Translations under genes and position numbers: made by a program
The notes under the pieces: model-generated
Told to the model about the DNA's origin: nothing
The model's database searches: none
The model's input: only the letters and a program-made list of their open reading frames with translations
Assembly: GCA_019636695.1 (NCBI GenBank)
Contig: JAHBXD010000007.1
Coordinates: 1 to 64,000 of the forward strand
DNA: 64,000 bases
Reading direction: 5' to 3'
Source of the DNA: Phycisphaeraceae bacterium
Lineage (GTDB): Bacteria; Planctomycetota; Phycisphaerae; Phycisphaerales; UBA1924
In this document: piece after piece, positions 1 to 8,593 of the stretch
Numbering within the stretch: position 1 is the stretch's first letter
How the letters are laid out: every line of letters starts with the position of its first letter

Positions 1-295
1 CGGCTTCCTCTTCACTGGGCCACCCGCGCCCGTGGTCCGGGTCCGCGAGCATGACTCCGCCCTCCTCATCCTGAATGACCCAATACTCCGTGGGGTCATC
101 ACGGAGAAGGATGCTCGCGGTGGGCGTGCCCGCGTCGAAAGCGTCATCGTCGGGATACTCGGCCACCGCGTCATCGGAGAAGACGACGATGGAACCGTCC
201 GGGCGGCGCAGCGCGACGACGTAGATACCGCCTCCGCTTTGCCACTCCTCCCCGCCGATCACCTTCGCTAGCGCCTTCGCTTGGGCTTCGTCCAT
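1..295 (-). CDS. Hypothetical acidic protein, C-terminus cut off by window edge
   Basis: An open frame runs from an ATG at 295 to the left edge without a stop, giving 98 residues that begin MDEAQAKALAKVIGGEEW. The product is acidic, with DDAVAEYPDDDAFDAG and DPTEYWVIQDEEGG, has no signal peptide and no membrane segment, and looks like a small soluble protein. Codon use is strongly GC-rich at third positions, which supports coding. The family is not recognised. It lies just beyond the 3' end of tRNA-Asp and reads away from it, a position often occupied by the edge of an integrated element, but no integrase is visible here. The start is an ATG with no strong Shine-Dalgarno sequence. Confidence 0.6.
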   Translation of the reverse strand, partial: MDEAQAKALAKVIGGEEWQSGGGIYVVALRRPDGSIVVFSDDAVAEYPDDDAFDAGTPTASILLRDDPTEYWVIQDEEGGVMLADPDHGRGWPSEEEA

Positions 296-378
296 GCCCA
301 GAGTGTACGTTTGGATTCGGCCCGCGCCAGCGCGAAGGAATCTTCGCGCACGCGGAATGCCGATCCCGCGTCCGGTTA

Positions 379-400
379 TGTAGCCACCGTGTAGCCACGG
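379..400. repeat. Tandem 11-bp direct repeat near tRNA-Asp
   Basis: Two adjacent 11-base units, TGTAGCCACCG at 379-389 and TGTAGCCACGG at 390-400, differ at one base. They lie between the small gene at the left edge and the tRNA terminator. Short paired repeats next to a tRNA can be arm-type recombinase sites, but with no integrase in view this is only a possibility. Confidence 0.4.
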
Positions 401-426
401 CACTTCACCGCGAAGAGTGGTCCAAT

Positions 427-460
427 AAAAACGCCTCCGGCATCATGCCAGAGGCGTTTT
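427..460 (-). terminator. Intrinsic terminator of tRNA-Asp
   Basis: An inverted repeat (AAAACGCCTC at 428-437 and GAGGCGTTTT at 451-460) forms a 10-bp stem around a 13-base loop directly after the 3' end of the tRNA. On the minus strand the stem ends in a run of U. This is a clear Rho-independent terminator. Confidence 0.85.
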
Positions 461-464
461 CAAG

Positions 465-538
<74 letters not shown>

Positions 539-540
539 AA

Positions 541-1360
541 ACGTTGTCACCTGCCGCGTTTGGACCCGGAGCACGCATGCTCCCGGTTGCGGCGTCGGCA
601 GGGCACCCCAAATGTAGTCGCGCCCGCCCCCCTGTCAAGTGGTCGTGCCCATCGGTTATGGTCAAGGTCCGATCTCGCCGTATGTCGGCCCCCCATCCGT
701 ATTCCTCCTCGTCCGCAAACCTCGCCACCCGCCGGCCGGCCTCCATGTCCATGTCGGTATCGCCGTGTTTCGACCACCCTCCATGTTGGTTTCGCCACAT
801 CTCGGTCGACCACCTGCCAACCTCCTCAAGCGTTGGCTTCCCCGACCAATGCGCCGAGGACGTGGTACACACGGACGATCCGTCGGCCGACCACCCTTCG
901 GCCTACCCATCCGCAAGCCGGCCCATTCGTTGGCCTGGCCCTCTATCGCGTTCCCCGTCCTGCGTCGTTCCCATCTCCCGCGAATCGGTTCGCCCGTCAA
1001 GCCCATTGCCTGATAGTCGCCCTTGGCAGATCTCGGGGCTGCGTCAGCAAAATCAAGTTCCATGCGGCCCTCTCCGGCATTGCCCCACTCCAGAGCAGCG
1101 CACGCCCCCTCAATTGCAGCGTCGAAGGCGTAGAGCAGTTCCGGTATGTCGTTGCGCGCCTGTCGCGCTGCAAAGCCGGAGAGCCGTCGCATGCACGGAA
1201 CACGATTGTGCAAAGTGCTCTCAAACCACGCGGTCAAAAATGCTCCCGAGGAAGAAATGCGGATCGAATACAAAAACCGACGCGTGCGCCAAGCGGCACA
1301 CGCGCGGAGGAAAGACATCGTGAATCGGATCGATCGGCAGGCAGGCTCGATCAAGGAATA
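541..1360. other. 820-bp stretch without a supported gene
   Basis: Several overlapping frames are open on both strands, but none has a recognisable product. The longest minus-strand frame (662-1354) has only moderate third-position GC and ends in low-complexity Arg/Gly sequence. A minus-strand frame at 516-872 overlaps the tRNA and contains spaced Trp-Ser pairs that arise from an imperfect tandem repeat at 749-818. The stretch may be gene debris or a non-coding spacer. It should also hold the promoter of tRNA-Asp, which I could not pinpoint. Confidence 0.5.
749..818. repeat. Imperfect tandem repeat, two units of 32 and 38 bp
   Basis: The unit at 749-780 (CCATGTCGGTATCGCC, then TTCGACCACCC) recurs at 781-818 (CCATGTTGGTTTCGCC, then GGTCGACCACC), with a few substitutions and a 3- to 5-base insertion. 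A further CCGACCACCC lies at 887-896. The pattern could be the remains of a repeat-containing gene. Confidence 0.45.
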
Positions 1361-1573
1361 TCAACGCCTGGGTGGGTCTTTCAGGTCGATCTTGCCGCCT
1401 TCGTGGACGGCGAAGGGGCTGCCTTTAGGCCCGATTTTGCTGCCCTGCATCCAGAGCACGGCCGTCGCCAAGATCAGCGCCGCCACGGCAAGAAACAACA
1501 ATCCTGTATAGACATCCACGCCCGCGGCCCGCCGAGCCCGTCCTCCGGGCATCTGCATCCCAAACTGGTTCAT
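1361..1573 (-). CDS. Small single-pass membrane protein
   Basis: A 70-residue protein with a basic N-terminal region (GGRARRAAG) followed by one hydrophobic helix (about residues 20-42, VDVYTGLLFLAVAALILATA) and a polar tail rich in Lys and Pro. The start ATG at 1573 is preceded by GAGGTC at a suitable distance. It lies 27 bases downstream of the coiled-coil envelope protein at 1601-2476 on the same strand, so the two are probably co-transcribed and may act together at the inner membrane. No family is recognised. The short length and clear membrane helix suggest an accessory subunit, but the role is unknown. Confidence 0.7.
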   Translation of the reverse strand: MNQFGMQMPGGRARRAAGVDVYTGLLFLAVAALILATAVLWMQGSKIGPKGSPFAVHEGGKIDLKDPPRR

Positions 1574-1600
1574 GTGAAGACCTCGCAGTCCGAAAGGGGC

Positions 1601-2476
1601 TTACTGGCTGATGAGGCGGCTCTGGACGACATCACCCGCCTGGATGGTCTGCCCCGAAGCGAGGCTCGTGACCTGGGCGACGGAGAAGTTGAGGTCGGTC
1701 TGAATCACGCGAAGGTTTGCGATCCACACCGGCCCGCGTTGAACGTAAAGAATCGTATCGGGCTGCACCGAGTCGTTCGTTCCCACGTTCACGCGAACAA
1801 GCGTCGTGCCTGTTGCGGCTTCGCGAGCGACTTCATCCACTCTGCCCGCGAAGAAGTTGATCGCGGCCACGCCGTCGCCGGTGTCTGCCGGGCGAGCGCC
1901 GGTTGAGGCCGTCGCCACTCCCGGGCGGCCATCGATGCGAGACTGAAGATCCGCGATCGTCTCACGAAGCGAACGCACCGTGCCGGTCAACACCAGCGCC
2001 CGACTTTCCGAGTCGTTCAGGCGATCGGTCAACTGGCGGACAACTTCACGCATGCGCAGGTCACTCTTGCGCATCTCGGTCAGATCCGCAAACTGCCGTT
2101 CGGTGATCGCCTTCAGCCCAGTCGCGAGGTTGATCGCCGTCGTCGATTCATTTCTTGCGGAGGCGAGTTCACGGTGAGCGGTCGCACGATCCGTCTCCGC
2201 GACGTTTGCGCGACGCTGGGCGTCATTGAGCGAAACGGCCATGCCGCCCATTTCACCCCGCAGAGACTGAATCCGCAGTTCCAGCACTTGCGTCTGGCCC
2301 GCGCGCTCCTGCTGAAGCCCCTTCATCATTTCTTCCGCGGCCTCGCGAGCGGCACGCTCCGAACGCCACTCCTTCACAATCCGGTCCGCATTCACCGCAT
2401 ACGCCATGGTCAACGTGGACAGCGCCACGCACAGCACCGCGGCCAAGGCGACCAGCAGCTTCGTCATCAGATGCAC
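1601..2476 (-). CDS. Membrane-anchored coiled-coil protein of unknown function
   Basis: The 291-residue product starts with a hydrophobic segment (about residues 4-26, LMTKLLVALAAVLCVALSTL) that anchors it or acts as a signal. A long helical stretch follows (about 30-190) rich in Glu, Arg, Ala and Gln with heptad character (for example RSERAAREAAEEMMKGLQQE). The C-terminal 90 residues look like a small beta domain (GTTLVRVNVGTNDSVQPD). I place the start at GTG 2476, because GAGGAG at 2483-2488 lies 6 bases upstream; a TTG at 2482 would abut the ribosome site. The layout, N-terminal anchor then coiled coil then beta domain, resembles MreC-like periplasmic scaffold proteins, but I see no firm MreC signature. 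The partner gene is the small membrane protein downstream. Confidence 0.75.
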   Translation of the reverse strand: MHLMTKLLVALAAVLCVALSTLTMAYAVNADRIVKEWRSERAAREAAEEMMKGLQQERAGQTQVLELRIQSLRGEMGGMAVSLNDAQRRANVAETDRATAHRELASARNESTTAINLATGLKAITERQFADLTEMRKSDLRMREVVRQLTDRLNDSESRALVLTGTVRSLRETIADLQSRIDGRPGVATASTGARPADTGDGVAAINFFAGRVDEVAREAATGTTLVRVNVGTNDSVQPDTILYVQRGPVWIANLRVIQTDLNFSVAQVTSLASGQTIQAGDVVQSRLISQ

Positions 2477-2819
2477 AGGCAACTCCTCGACTTGCGCTCA
2501 TCCACGTCGTTCGGCCCGGCAACCCAGCTCCGCCGATGGGTGCCGCCCACAATCCGTCCGTACGGCCGTGGACACGACCGAATCCCACACCCACGACCCC
2601 ACGGCCGCAGTGGGGAGCAATGATACACGACTTCGCCCGGCACGCAACGCGGCTGGGGATGGTCTATACGACTGACCCCATCGCCCCGGATCCACCCCCC
2701 GGCCACCCATCTTGAAGCTCGCCCCCTCCGCAATTTCCCTAGGTGCCTACCCGGGTCATGTCCTAACCACTACGCGTCCGGCACGCTCCGCCCCCGGCTG
2801 CTGCATGCGCCGGCTTGGA
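2477..2819. other. Intergenic region upstream of the coiled-coil operon
   Basis: About 340 bases between the end of the HEAT lipoprotein gene and the coiled-coil gene. Only short frames with no recognisable product occur. The promoter of the minus-strand genes at 1361-2476 should lie here, but no clear -35/-10 pair stands out. Confidence 0.4.
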
Positions 2820-3869
2820 TTACGGCGTAGAGCCGGAATATTGGCGCACAATCCCCGCCGCCGCGGCGACCTGCACCAGCGGATTCGGGTCATCCAGGAG
2901 GTTGCGCAGGCTTTGCACATCTGTCACAGGCCGAGACCATCCCAGCAGGTGGGCCGCCTGGGCCCTGATCGGGGCATCGGCATGAGTTGAATATTCACGG
3001 CCGACCTTCCACGCCTGGGGAGGCCCGGCTTCGCCCATGCGTACGAGCGCTGTGGCCGCCGCGAGCCGCACCTCGGCCGGCATGCGAGGATCTTTATTCG
3101 GGTCGCCGGCGAGCAGGTTCTGTAAATCGGGACGGGAACTCCGGCTGCCGGTTTCGCCCAGAATCTGGGCTGCCAGCACCGTCGCCTCAAGGTCCTCAGG
3201 TCGTGCAGGGAACAACGCGGCGTGCAAAGTCCCGAGCGCTGTGTGGTCACCCAGTTTGAGCATCGCCTCGGCGACCTGAAGATGCATCAGCCTGTTCTCG
3301 ATATCCGACGCCCTGGGTACGCGCTGCTGAGCAGCCTGCCGGAGCATCGGCAATGCCGAGGGGTCTCCCAGTTCCCCGAGAAGAAAGGCCGCCTGTGCAC
3401 GTGTCGCGGTGCTTGAGCCATGAAAAAGCACTTGCGAGAGCATGTGGATGTGCCGGTGATCATCGCAGCGAGAGAGCATGAACGCCGACGCCGTCCGGAC
3501 AAACTCCGACTCGTGCTGAATCGATGCTGTCGCCAGCGGGGCAAGGTCGCACGCGCGGAGGCGCCCGGCCGCGATCAGGGCTGTCGTGCGTGCGCCCACG
3601 TTGGGGTCATTGATCGCCGCCGGAAGTATCGGTTGCAGGCGGGTCGGGATCATCGAGAGCGCTTCAATCGCGTTTGAACGCACCTGGGCGTTCTCGTCGC
3701 GGACCATGCGTTCGAGCAGTTCCAGGGCCTGCTCTCGCAGCGCAGAGGCTTGGACCGCCGTCAATGCCGTCGGTGCGTTGTCCTGCCGCTCCGTCGGGGT
3801 CGAGCGACATCCGCTGCACACGCAGACGGCGAACCAGATCACCGGGAGAGTCCATCCGTGCCGGGGCAT
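2820..3869 (-). CDS. HEAT-repeat lipoprotein
   Basis: The 349-residue protein opens with a short basic region, a hydrophobic helix (WTLPVIWFAVCVCSG) and a lipobox ending at Cys21, so it should be lipidated. The rest is a chain of HEAT/PBS-type alpha repeats, with segments such as VRSNAIEALSMIP, VGARTTALIAAGRL, ATRAQAAFLLGELGDPSALP and VRLAAATALVRMG, each ending in a buried Ala/Leu-rich helix. Such proteins act as protein-binding scaffolds on the periplasmic side. It lies 59 bases downstream of lnt, whose product adds the third acyl chain to lipoproteins, and is probably co-transcribed with it. The specific partner is unknown. Confidence 0.8.
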   Translation of the reverse strand: MPRHGWTLPVIWFAVCVCSGCRSTPTERQDNAPTALTAVQASALREQALELLERMVRDENAQVRSNAIEALSMIPTRLQPILPAAINDPNVGARTTALIAAGRLRACDLAPLATASIQHESEFVRTASAFMLSRCDDHRHIHMLSQVLFHGSSTATRAQAAFLLGELGDPSALPMLRQAAQQRVPRASDIENRLMHLQVAEAMLKLGDHTALGTLHAALFPARPEDLEATVLAAQILGETGSRSSRPDLQNLLAGDPNKDPRMPAEVRLAAATALVRMGEAGPPQAWKVGREYSTHADAPIRAQAAHLLGWSRPVTDVQSLRNLLDDPNPLVQVAAAAGIVRQYSGSTP

Positions 3870-3928
3870 GCAGAATCCTCGTGTCAGTCATGAAAGTCGG
3901 AGCGCAGAGCGGCTTCAACCGTCGGCGT

Positions 3929-5596
3929 TCAGGCAACATCGGCCGATCGACGGCGATTGATGTACGTTCCGCACCAGGCCAGGATCGTTCCTCCCGAAAA
4001 CGTCCATCCGAAGATGTTGCCTATGGCCGCGTACGGTCGCCATGCCCGGCGCACAAGGGGCGCCTCGAACACGGCATGCGATTCCTGCCTGGCGGGAAGC
4101 ACGTTGATCGTGCGTCCTGTGTGATCAAACACGCCCGAGATGCCGGTGTTGGCCACCCGAACCAGCGGTCGCGCCAGTTCAACACAGCGCCAGCGGGCAG
4201 TCAGTTCATGATGACGCCGGCCGCCGTCAAAGGCGCCGTACCAGCCGTCGTTGGTCATGTTCACGATCACATCACCGTCGAGGCGTCGCACCAGTGAAGT
4301 GACCGTGGCCTCAAAACAGATGGGGGTCGTCAGGGTCACCTCGTTGATTGCAAACCGCACCGGCCGAGCACCTTTGGCGAGATCGAACGTCATGCCCGAC
4401 GCCCCGAACGCAAGCAGACGCTGCTCGAGCCATGGCCAAGCCGAGATATACGGCATCTCTTCACCGAAAGGGGCGAGCCGCATTTTGTCGTATCGGTCAG
4501 GCGCAATTTCGCCTTCTATCACAAGCACGGCGCTGTTGTAGCGGTGGTCGAATCCCCACGTGCCGGTCTGCGATACCCGTTCGAACGACAGGCCGTCATA
4601 CGTGCTTGTTCCGACGATCAGCGGCACACCCAGGCCGCGTTGGGCCGACAATACGCCCTCGGCGAAATGCCGGGTCACGTCGTATAGCACCGGATACTTC
4701 TCGCGGACTTGCGCAACAGCGGCCAGACTCCCGCGGTCAAAAAAATCGCCGGGAAACATCGTCTCCGGCCAGACGATGACGTCAGGGGTGGGAGCATCGG
4801 TTCCCAGCATGACTGTTCGCGAAATCAGCGTCTCAAAGTCGGCGATGCGCGCTTCCAGAGGCCACGCACCTCGAACCGATTGTGGCACGTTCGACTGCAC
4901 CACACCGATCCGGAAAGGCGTTTCGGCAACGCGAACGTGCAGACGCAATGCCGCCGAAACGGCGTAGACAACGATCAATGCAACGGCGGTGAACGCTTCG
5001 GCCCGTGAGCCGTGATCAGAGGAAGTCTCGTTACGTTCGGTGCGCATTGCCGCGGATGCGCGCACCACGATCACGCCGTTGAGCGCGGCGACCAGCGCGC
5101 TCACGAGGTATTGCCCACCGAGCACGCCGGGGGCACTCAGCCATGGCGACGCGATCGTCGGATGTCCGAGCAGGAACCATGCGAACCCGTGGAAGACCAC
5201 TTCACCGCGCAGAAATTCCAGCCCCGTCCAAACCACCGCCGTCAGGGGCACGATCGACCATCCAGGGTGCGCGCGGCGGATCCGTCGAAGCCCATGCACG
5301 AAGATGCCCGGCCACAGCGAGAGGTAGACCGCCAAGGGCGCAAAACCTGCGCTCGAGATCGCGGCCGTCCAGTGCATGAAATACATCCAAGCCGGAAGTG
5401 ACCCGATCGCCACGAGCGTCGATGTCAGGCGTGGGCGTCGCACGCGAGGAGACGAAACCCACACCAGCGGCACGATGGCCACGAAGACCAGCGGCCACAC
5501 GCCCGCCGGCGGGAACGCCAGCACCATGCACGCCCCATGCAGCATCCCGGCGCACAAGCCGCCGAGTGGGCCGTTGAGTCGGTCGAATGATCGCAT
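3929..5596 (-). CDS. lnt: Apolipoprotein N-acyltransferase
   Basis: Lnt transfers an acyl chain from phospholipid to the alpha-amino group of the lipidated cysteine of lipoproteins in the inner membrane. The 555-residue product has an N-terminal half with several membrane helices (for example LCAGMLHGACMVLAFPPAG and WPLVFVAIVPLVWV) and a C-terminal nitrilase-like domain. The expected Glu-Lys-Cys triad is visible: Glu in IVWPETMFPG, Lys in YDKMRLAPFGEEMPY, and Cys in TTPICFEATV. I chose the ATG at 5596. The frame stays open upstream into accD, but that extension is a low-complexity Arg/His-rich shadow. It follows accD by 104 bases and precedes a predicted lipoprotein gene. Confidence 0.93.
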   Translation of the reverse strand: MRSFDRLNGPLGGLCAGMLHGACMVLAFPPAGVWPLVFVAIVPLVWVSSPRVRRPRLTSTLVAIGSLPAWMYFMHWTAAISSAGFAPLAVYLSLWPGIFVHGLRRIRRAHPGWSIVPLTAVVWTGLEFLRGEVVFHGFAWFLLGHPTIASPWLSAPGVLGGQYLVSALVAALNGVIVVRASAAMRTERNETSSDHGSRAEAFTAVALIVVYAVSAALRLHVRVAETPFRIGVVQSNVPQSVRGAWPLEARIADFETLISRTVMLGTDAPTPDVIVWPETMFPGDFFDRGSLAAVAQVREKYPVLYDVTRHFAEGVLSAQRGLGVPLIVGTSTYDGLSFERVSQTGTWGFDHRYNSAVLVIEGEIAPDRYDKMRLAPFGEEMPYISAWPWLEQRLLAFGASGMTFDLAKGARPVRFAINEVTLTTPICFEATVTSLVRRLDGDVIVNMTNDGWYGAFDGGRRHHELTARWRCVELARPLVRVANTGISGVFDHTGRTINVLPARQESHAVFEAPLVRRAWRPYAAIGNIFGWTFSGGTILAWCGTYINRRRSADVA

Positions 5597-5700
5597 GCCG
5601 TCCTGTGGGTCGATGCCTCGCCCAGCCTCGGCTGCCGCGATCGCGAGGCCGGTACACCGTCGCGGCAGACTGTGCCTCCACGCCAAGAGCGAGTCGAGCC

Positions 5701-6543
5701 TTATTTGCCGCTGTAGTCGATGATGCGTGCCAGTTCGCTTCGCAGTTGATCCCTGGGAACCACGCGATCGACAAGTCCGCATTTCTTCAAGAACTCGGAT
5801 CGCTGGAAGCCTTCCGGAAGTTCCTGCCGGATCGTCTGCTGAATCACGCGAGGGCCGGCGAAACCGATCAATGCGTCGGGCTCGGCCAGAATCACGTCGC
5901 CAAGCATGGCGAAACTGGCGGTCACGCCCCCCGTGGTCGGGTCGGTCAGCACGCTGATGAACAGGCCTCCGACCTCGTGGAAGCGGGCGAGCGCTGCGCT
6001 GGTTTTGGCCATTTGCATCAGGCTCAGGCCCGATTCCTGCATTCGCGCTCCGCCCGAGCAACTCACGATGATGAGTGGAATGTTGCGCCCGGTGGCGTGC
6101 TCGATCGTCCGCGTGATGGTTTCGCCCACCACCGAACCCATCGAACCCATCATGAATGCAAGATCGAGACAACAGATTGCCGCCTGCCGACCCTTGATGA
6201 AGAGTTCACCGGCGATAATCGCGTCGGGCCTGCCGCTTTTGGCTTGCTCAGTCCGGAGCCGGTCGGCGTAACTTTTCAGGTCCACGAAGCCGAGGGGGTT
6301 TCCCGGTCTGAGTTCCTCAAACAGGGGGGCGAATGTGCCTTGGTCGGCAAGTTGGCGCACACGCTCTGTCGCGGAAATGCGATAGTGGTGTCCGCATTCC
6401 GGGCAGACGTGAAGGTTTGCCTCCATCTGGCGTCGGTAGATCATCTGGCTGCAGCCGGGGCAGCGAAGCCAGAGTCCTTCGGGGATCGTCGATCGTCTTG
6501 CCGGCCTGAGATCTGTCCAGGTGCGGGTGGTGGCCTGGCTCAT
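5701..6543 (-). CDS. accD: Acetyl-CoA carboxylase carboxyltransferase subunit beta
   Basis: AccD forms, with AccA, the carboxyltransferase that makes malonyl-CoA for fatty acid synthesis. The 280-residue product has the N-terminal four-cysteine zinc ribbon (CPGC at about 28 and CPEC at about 47) and the crotonase-like core, with GGARMQESGLSLMQMAK and TDPTTGGVTASFAMLGDV. The length is normal for the family. The start ATG at 6543 is preceded by GGAGAAG. The gene heads the accD-lnt-HEAT lipoprotein series on the minus strand. Confidence 0.96.
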   Translation of the reverse strand: MSQATTRTWTDLRPARRSTIPEGLWLRCPGCSQMIYRRQMEANLHVCPECGHHYRISATERVRQLADQGTFAPLFEELRPGNPLGFVDLKSYADRLRTEQAKSGRPDAIIAGELFIKGRQAAICCLDLAFMMGSMGSVVGETITRTIEHATGRNIPLIIVSCSGGARMQESGLSLMQMAKTSAALARFHEVGGLFISVLTDPTTGGVTASFAMLGDVILAEPDALIGFAGPRVIQQTIRQELPEGFQRSEFLKKCGLVDRVVPRDQLRSELARIIDYSGK

Positions 6544-6675
6544 GTTGCGTACTTCTCCGTCGTGTGTGTTGGCGCTGTGGTTTGCGCGGATGGAAGCGTG
6601 TTGAAAAGGGCCTATGTGGTTGGTGGCAAGCAGTATCTCATGTTTTCAAGGGCGCTGCATCGAGCACACCGCCCG

Positions 6676-7311
6676 TCAGGCCCGAACCGTGACCGAGGCC
6701 GCCCGATCTCGCATTTCTTTGAGGCGGGCACGGGTCACCAGGCGCCACTCGGTCACGGGCGCCTGGGTCATTTCTCTGCAGAAGGCGGATTTCAGCTCGT
6801 TGTCAAGCGCCAGCCGCATCAGGGTGTAGGCCATCGGCCGCAGGGCGAGGGCGATGGGGCCATCAGCGGGCTTGGCCTTGGCGAGTGCCCTGTAGAGTTC
6901 ATCCAGAATCCGCTCTTCGGCCATGACCAAGCTTTCCCCTTCGGGGGCGACCACGCCGGCGGGGTCGTCGGCCCATTGCTTGCAGGCCGTAGGGAATTTC
7001 TCCGCGAACTCTTCTCGCAACATGCCCTCCCAGAGGCCTAGGTCGACCTCGTGGAGTTCGGGTGATTGGCGAATGCGCCCCCCCGCGGCGGCCTGGATGG
7101 TTTTCGCGGCCGTCTGGCTGGCTTCATCGCGTGCCGCAAGGATGACGGAAAGCCGCGGTTCACGCGAGGCTTCCGCGGCGGCGGCGGCCGCGAGTTCGAC
7201 CCCCTTCGGGGAAAGGGGCAGGTCAGTTGATCCTACGAGCCGACCGGCTTCGTCCCAAAGCGTCGGCCCGACACGCACCATAAAGATGCGAAGTTCGTCG
7301 GTATTGGTCAT
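6676..7311 (-). CDS. Histidine-phosphatase-fold protein lacking the catalytic histidines
   Basis: The 211-residue protein aligns by eye with the phosphoglycerate-mutase-like histidine phosphatases: the N-terminal strand MVRVGPTLWDEAGRLVGSTD corresponds to the usual VRHGET...GxxD, LPLSPKGVELA to the LTxxG helix, ELHEVDLGLWEGM to the L.E.dfG.weG motif, and IALALRPMAYTLMRLAL to the VSHG region. The catalytic His of the RHG motif is Val14, and the second active-site His is Arg148. Catalysis by the normal phosphohistidine route is therefore not expected. It may be a pseudoenzyme or binding protein. The start is the ATG at 7311; the frame upstream is low-complexity. The genes on both sides (accD, restriction cassette) give no hint of function. 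Confidence 0.75.
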   Translation of the reverse strand: MTNTDELRIFMVRVGPTLWDEAGRLVGSTDLPLSPKGVELAAAAAAEASREPRLSVILAARDEASQTAAKTIQAAAGGRIRQSPELHEVDLGLWEGMLREEFAEKFPTACKQWADDPAGVVAPEGESLVMAEERILDELYRALAKAKPADGPIALALRPMAYTLMRLALDNELKSAFCREMTQAPVTEWRLVTRARLKEMRDRAASVTVRA

Positions 7312-7619
7312 GCGCCGCCCGGATGGCCCGGGCCTCCTTCCGCCCCGGCCTCCGGCCGCGGGCGAACGAGGAGAGTCTAGCACAAGAAATGTCGGAACGC
7401 CGGTTATTCGGGGCGATATTTTCGATTTTTGTATGGTATATCGCGAGAGGGGGCGGTTTTGAGCGCGCATTAGAGGACATTGTGAACGCGGGGCATGAAA
7501 AATACGTGATTTTACTTATAGTCATGCGCGGGCGGGTGGATGAGGGCTTCGGTGAAAGGCGAGGCGAAAGGGCCTTTCAGATGAACTTGCAGTCCTGTGG
7601 CCGCGGCGGGTGGGTCATG
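7312..7619. other. AT-richer spacer between the phosphatase-like gene and the restriction cassette
   Basis: No gene is supported here. The stretch 7380-7510 is clearly lower in GC than its surroundings (for example GATATTTTCGATTTTTGTAT and GATTTTACTTATAGTCATG) and probably carries the promoter of the minus-strand gene at 6676-7311. Confidence 0.4.
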
Positions 7620-7725
7620 GCTGGTTGGGGCGGTGGATAGCACGGGAGGGGGATAACTCATGGATGAGTGTGCGGAGATTCGGGAGCGGATGGCAAGGTA
7701 GGGGCACGGACCTGCTGGCCGATCG
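7620..7725. repeat. Left imperfect direct repeat flanking the restriction cassette
   Basis: The core at 7668-7694, GTGTGCGGAGATTCGGGAGC then GGATGGC, recurs at 9839-9863 with 4 differences including a 2-base gap. Weaker similarity extends on both sides: GGTTGGGG and AGCACGGG upstream, and CAC, then CTGCT-GC, downstream. The two copies bracket the endonuclease and methyltransferase genes. Confidence 0.6.
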
Positions 7726-7732
7726 CCGTTGT

Positions 7733-7745
7733 ACACTGACCGCAA
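7733..7745 (+). promoter_or_regulatory. Possible -10 element for a leaderless endonuclease message
   Basis: TACACT lies 6 bases upstream of the ATG at 7745 and there is no Shine-Dalgarno sequence. A transcript starting from this -10 would begin at or next to the start codon, suggesting leaderless translation. A convincing -35 is not seen. Confidence 0.35.
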
Positions 7746-8593
7746 TGCCGACTCCGCCACCCCTTGACGCCGAGATCCGAGAGCTTGCTGCGAGGATGGA
7801 GGCCTTTGAGGCGTCCGAGAGCGTTGCGAACACTGGCCCTGGCTCGCGCCTGGAAGGGGGCGAGTTCGAGGACTTGGTCCAGCAGATGTGGAACTTGTTC
7901 AGCGACGTCTGTGTCGATGGTGGCGCGGTCCGGACTCAAGTGACAGGTGCGCGCTTCCGGAAGAAACTCGTGTGGCATCGGCACATTGTCCACCAACTGG
8001 TTGTCGGGGATCGGCGCCTGGTAATCCCATTTCAGGATGTACGCGACACCGGAGCAGGCGGAGCCGACCCGCGATGGCTCGAGACCGAGTTCGCAGTCCA
8101 AGACCTTGTGGAGCAGTTTCCCGGAACAACGAACGCCATCCGCAACTACGCGCCAGCGGTTGGCCCATTCACTGGCGAACGGTATCCGGCGATGTACGCC
8201 GGGATGAGCACCGGCTTCGACGACACCGTTGTGCTTGTGGAAGCGGGTGTACTCCGTGAGAAGATCCTCTTGGAGTACAAGACGGCCAAGTCGAGCAAGG
8301 GCGGCCAGATCGACGGCAATGCACACGAGCGGCTGTCATTCCAGATCATGCAGTACTTGGAGGCGGCTACCCGCTACACCAAGTGTAGCTTTGTTGTCCT
8401 TGCCAATGGGGCGTTCGTTCGCTACAAAAACAAGTACCACGTCAACTTTCACGTTCAGGCGGAACGTCTCAACAATTTTGAGTGGTTCTCAATGGAGCAT
8501 GCCTGCACGGCGAAGGAGTATACCCGGTTCCTCTCGGGCCTCCTGTCCTGGTTGTTTGAGGGCACGCCTCGCACATCGGGGAACTCGCGTTGA
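7745..8593 (+). CDS. Putative type II restriction endonuclease (PD-(D/E)XK type)
   Basis: The 282-residue protein is encoded directly before an adenine methyltransferase and overlaps it by 4 bases (TTGA), the normal arrangement of a type II restriction-modification pair. It shows a plausible PD-(D/E)XK active site: Asp159/Asp160 in STGFDDTVVLV, then Glu177-Tyr-Lys179 in ILLEYKTAKSS, followed by a Gln in RLSFQIMQYLEAA, a spacing usual for that fold. I cannot name a specificity or a known relative. The start ATG at 7745 (MPTPPPLDAEIREL) is favoured over the in-frame ATG at 7610, which would run through the flanking repeat. The product presumably cuts the site protected by the neighbouring methylase. 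Confidence 0.65.
   Translation: MPTPPPLDAEIRELAARMEAFEASESVANTGPGSRLEGGEFEDLVQQMWNLFSDVCVDGGAVRTQVTGARFRKKLVWHRHIVHQLVVGDRRLVIPFQDVRDTGAGGADPRWLETEFAVQDLVEQFPGTTNAIRNYAPAVGPFTGERYPAMYAGMSTGFDDTVVLVEAGVLREKILLEYKTAKSSKGGQIDGNAHERLSFQIMQYLEAATRYTKCSFVVLANGAFVRYKNKYHVNFHVQAERLNNFEWFSMEHACTAKEYTRFLSGLLSWLFEGTPRTSGNSR

Noticed and set aside
5597-6172. N-terminal extension of lnt by 192 codons
   Set aside because: The extension is antisense-like low-complexity sequence inside accD and adds no recognised domain; the ATG at 5596 gives a normal Lnt.
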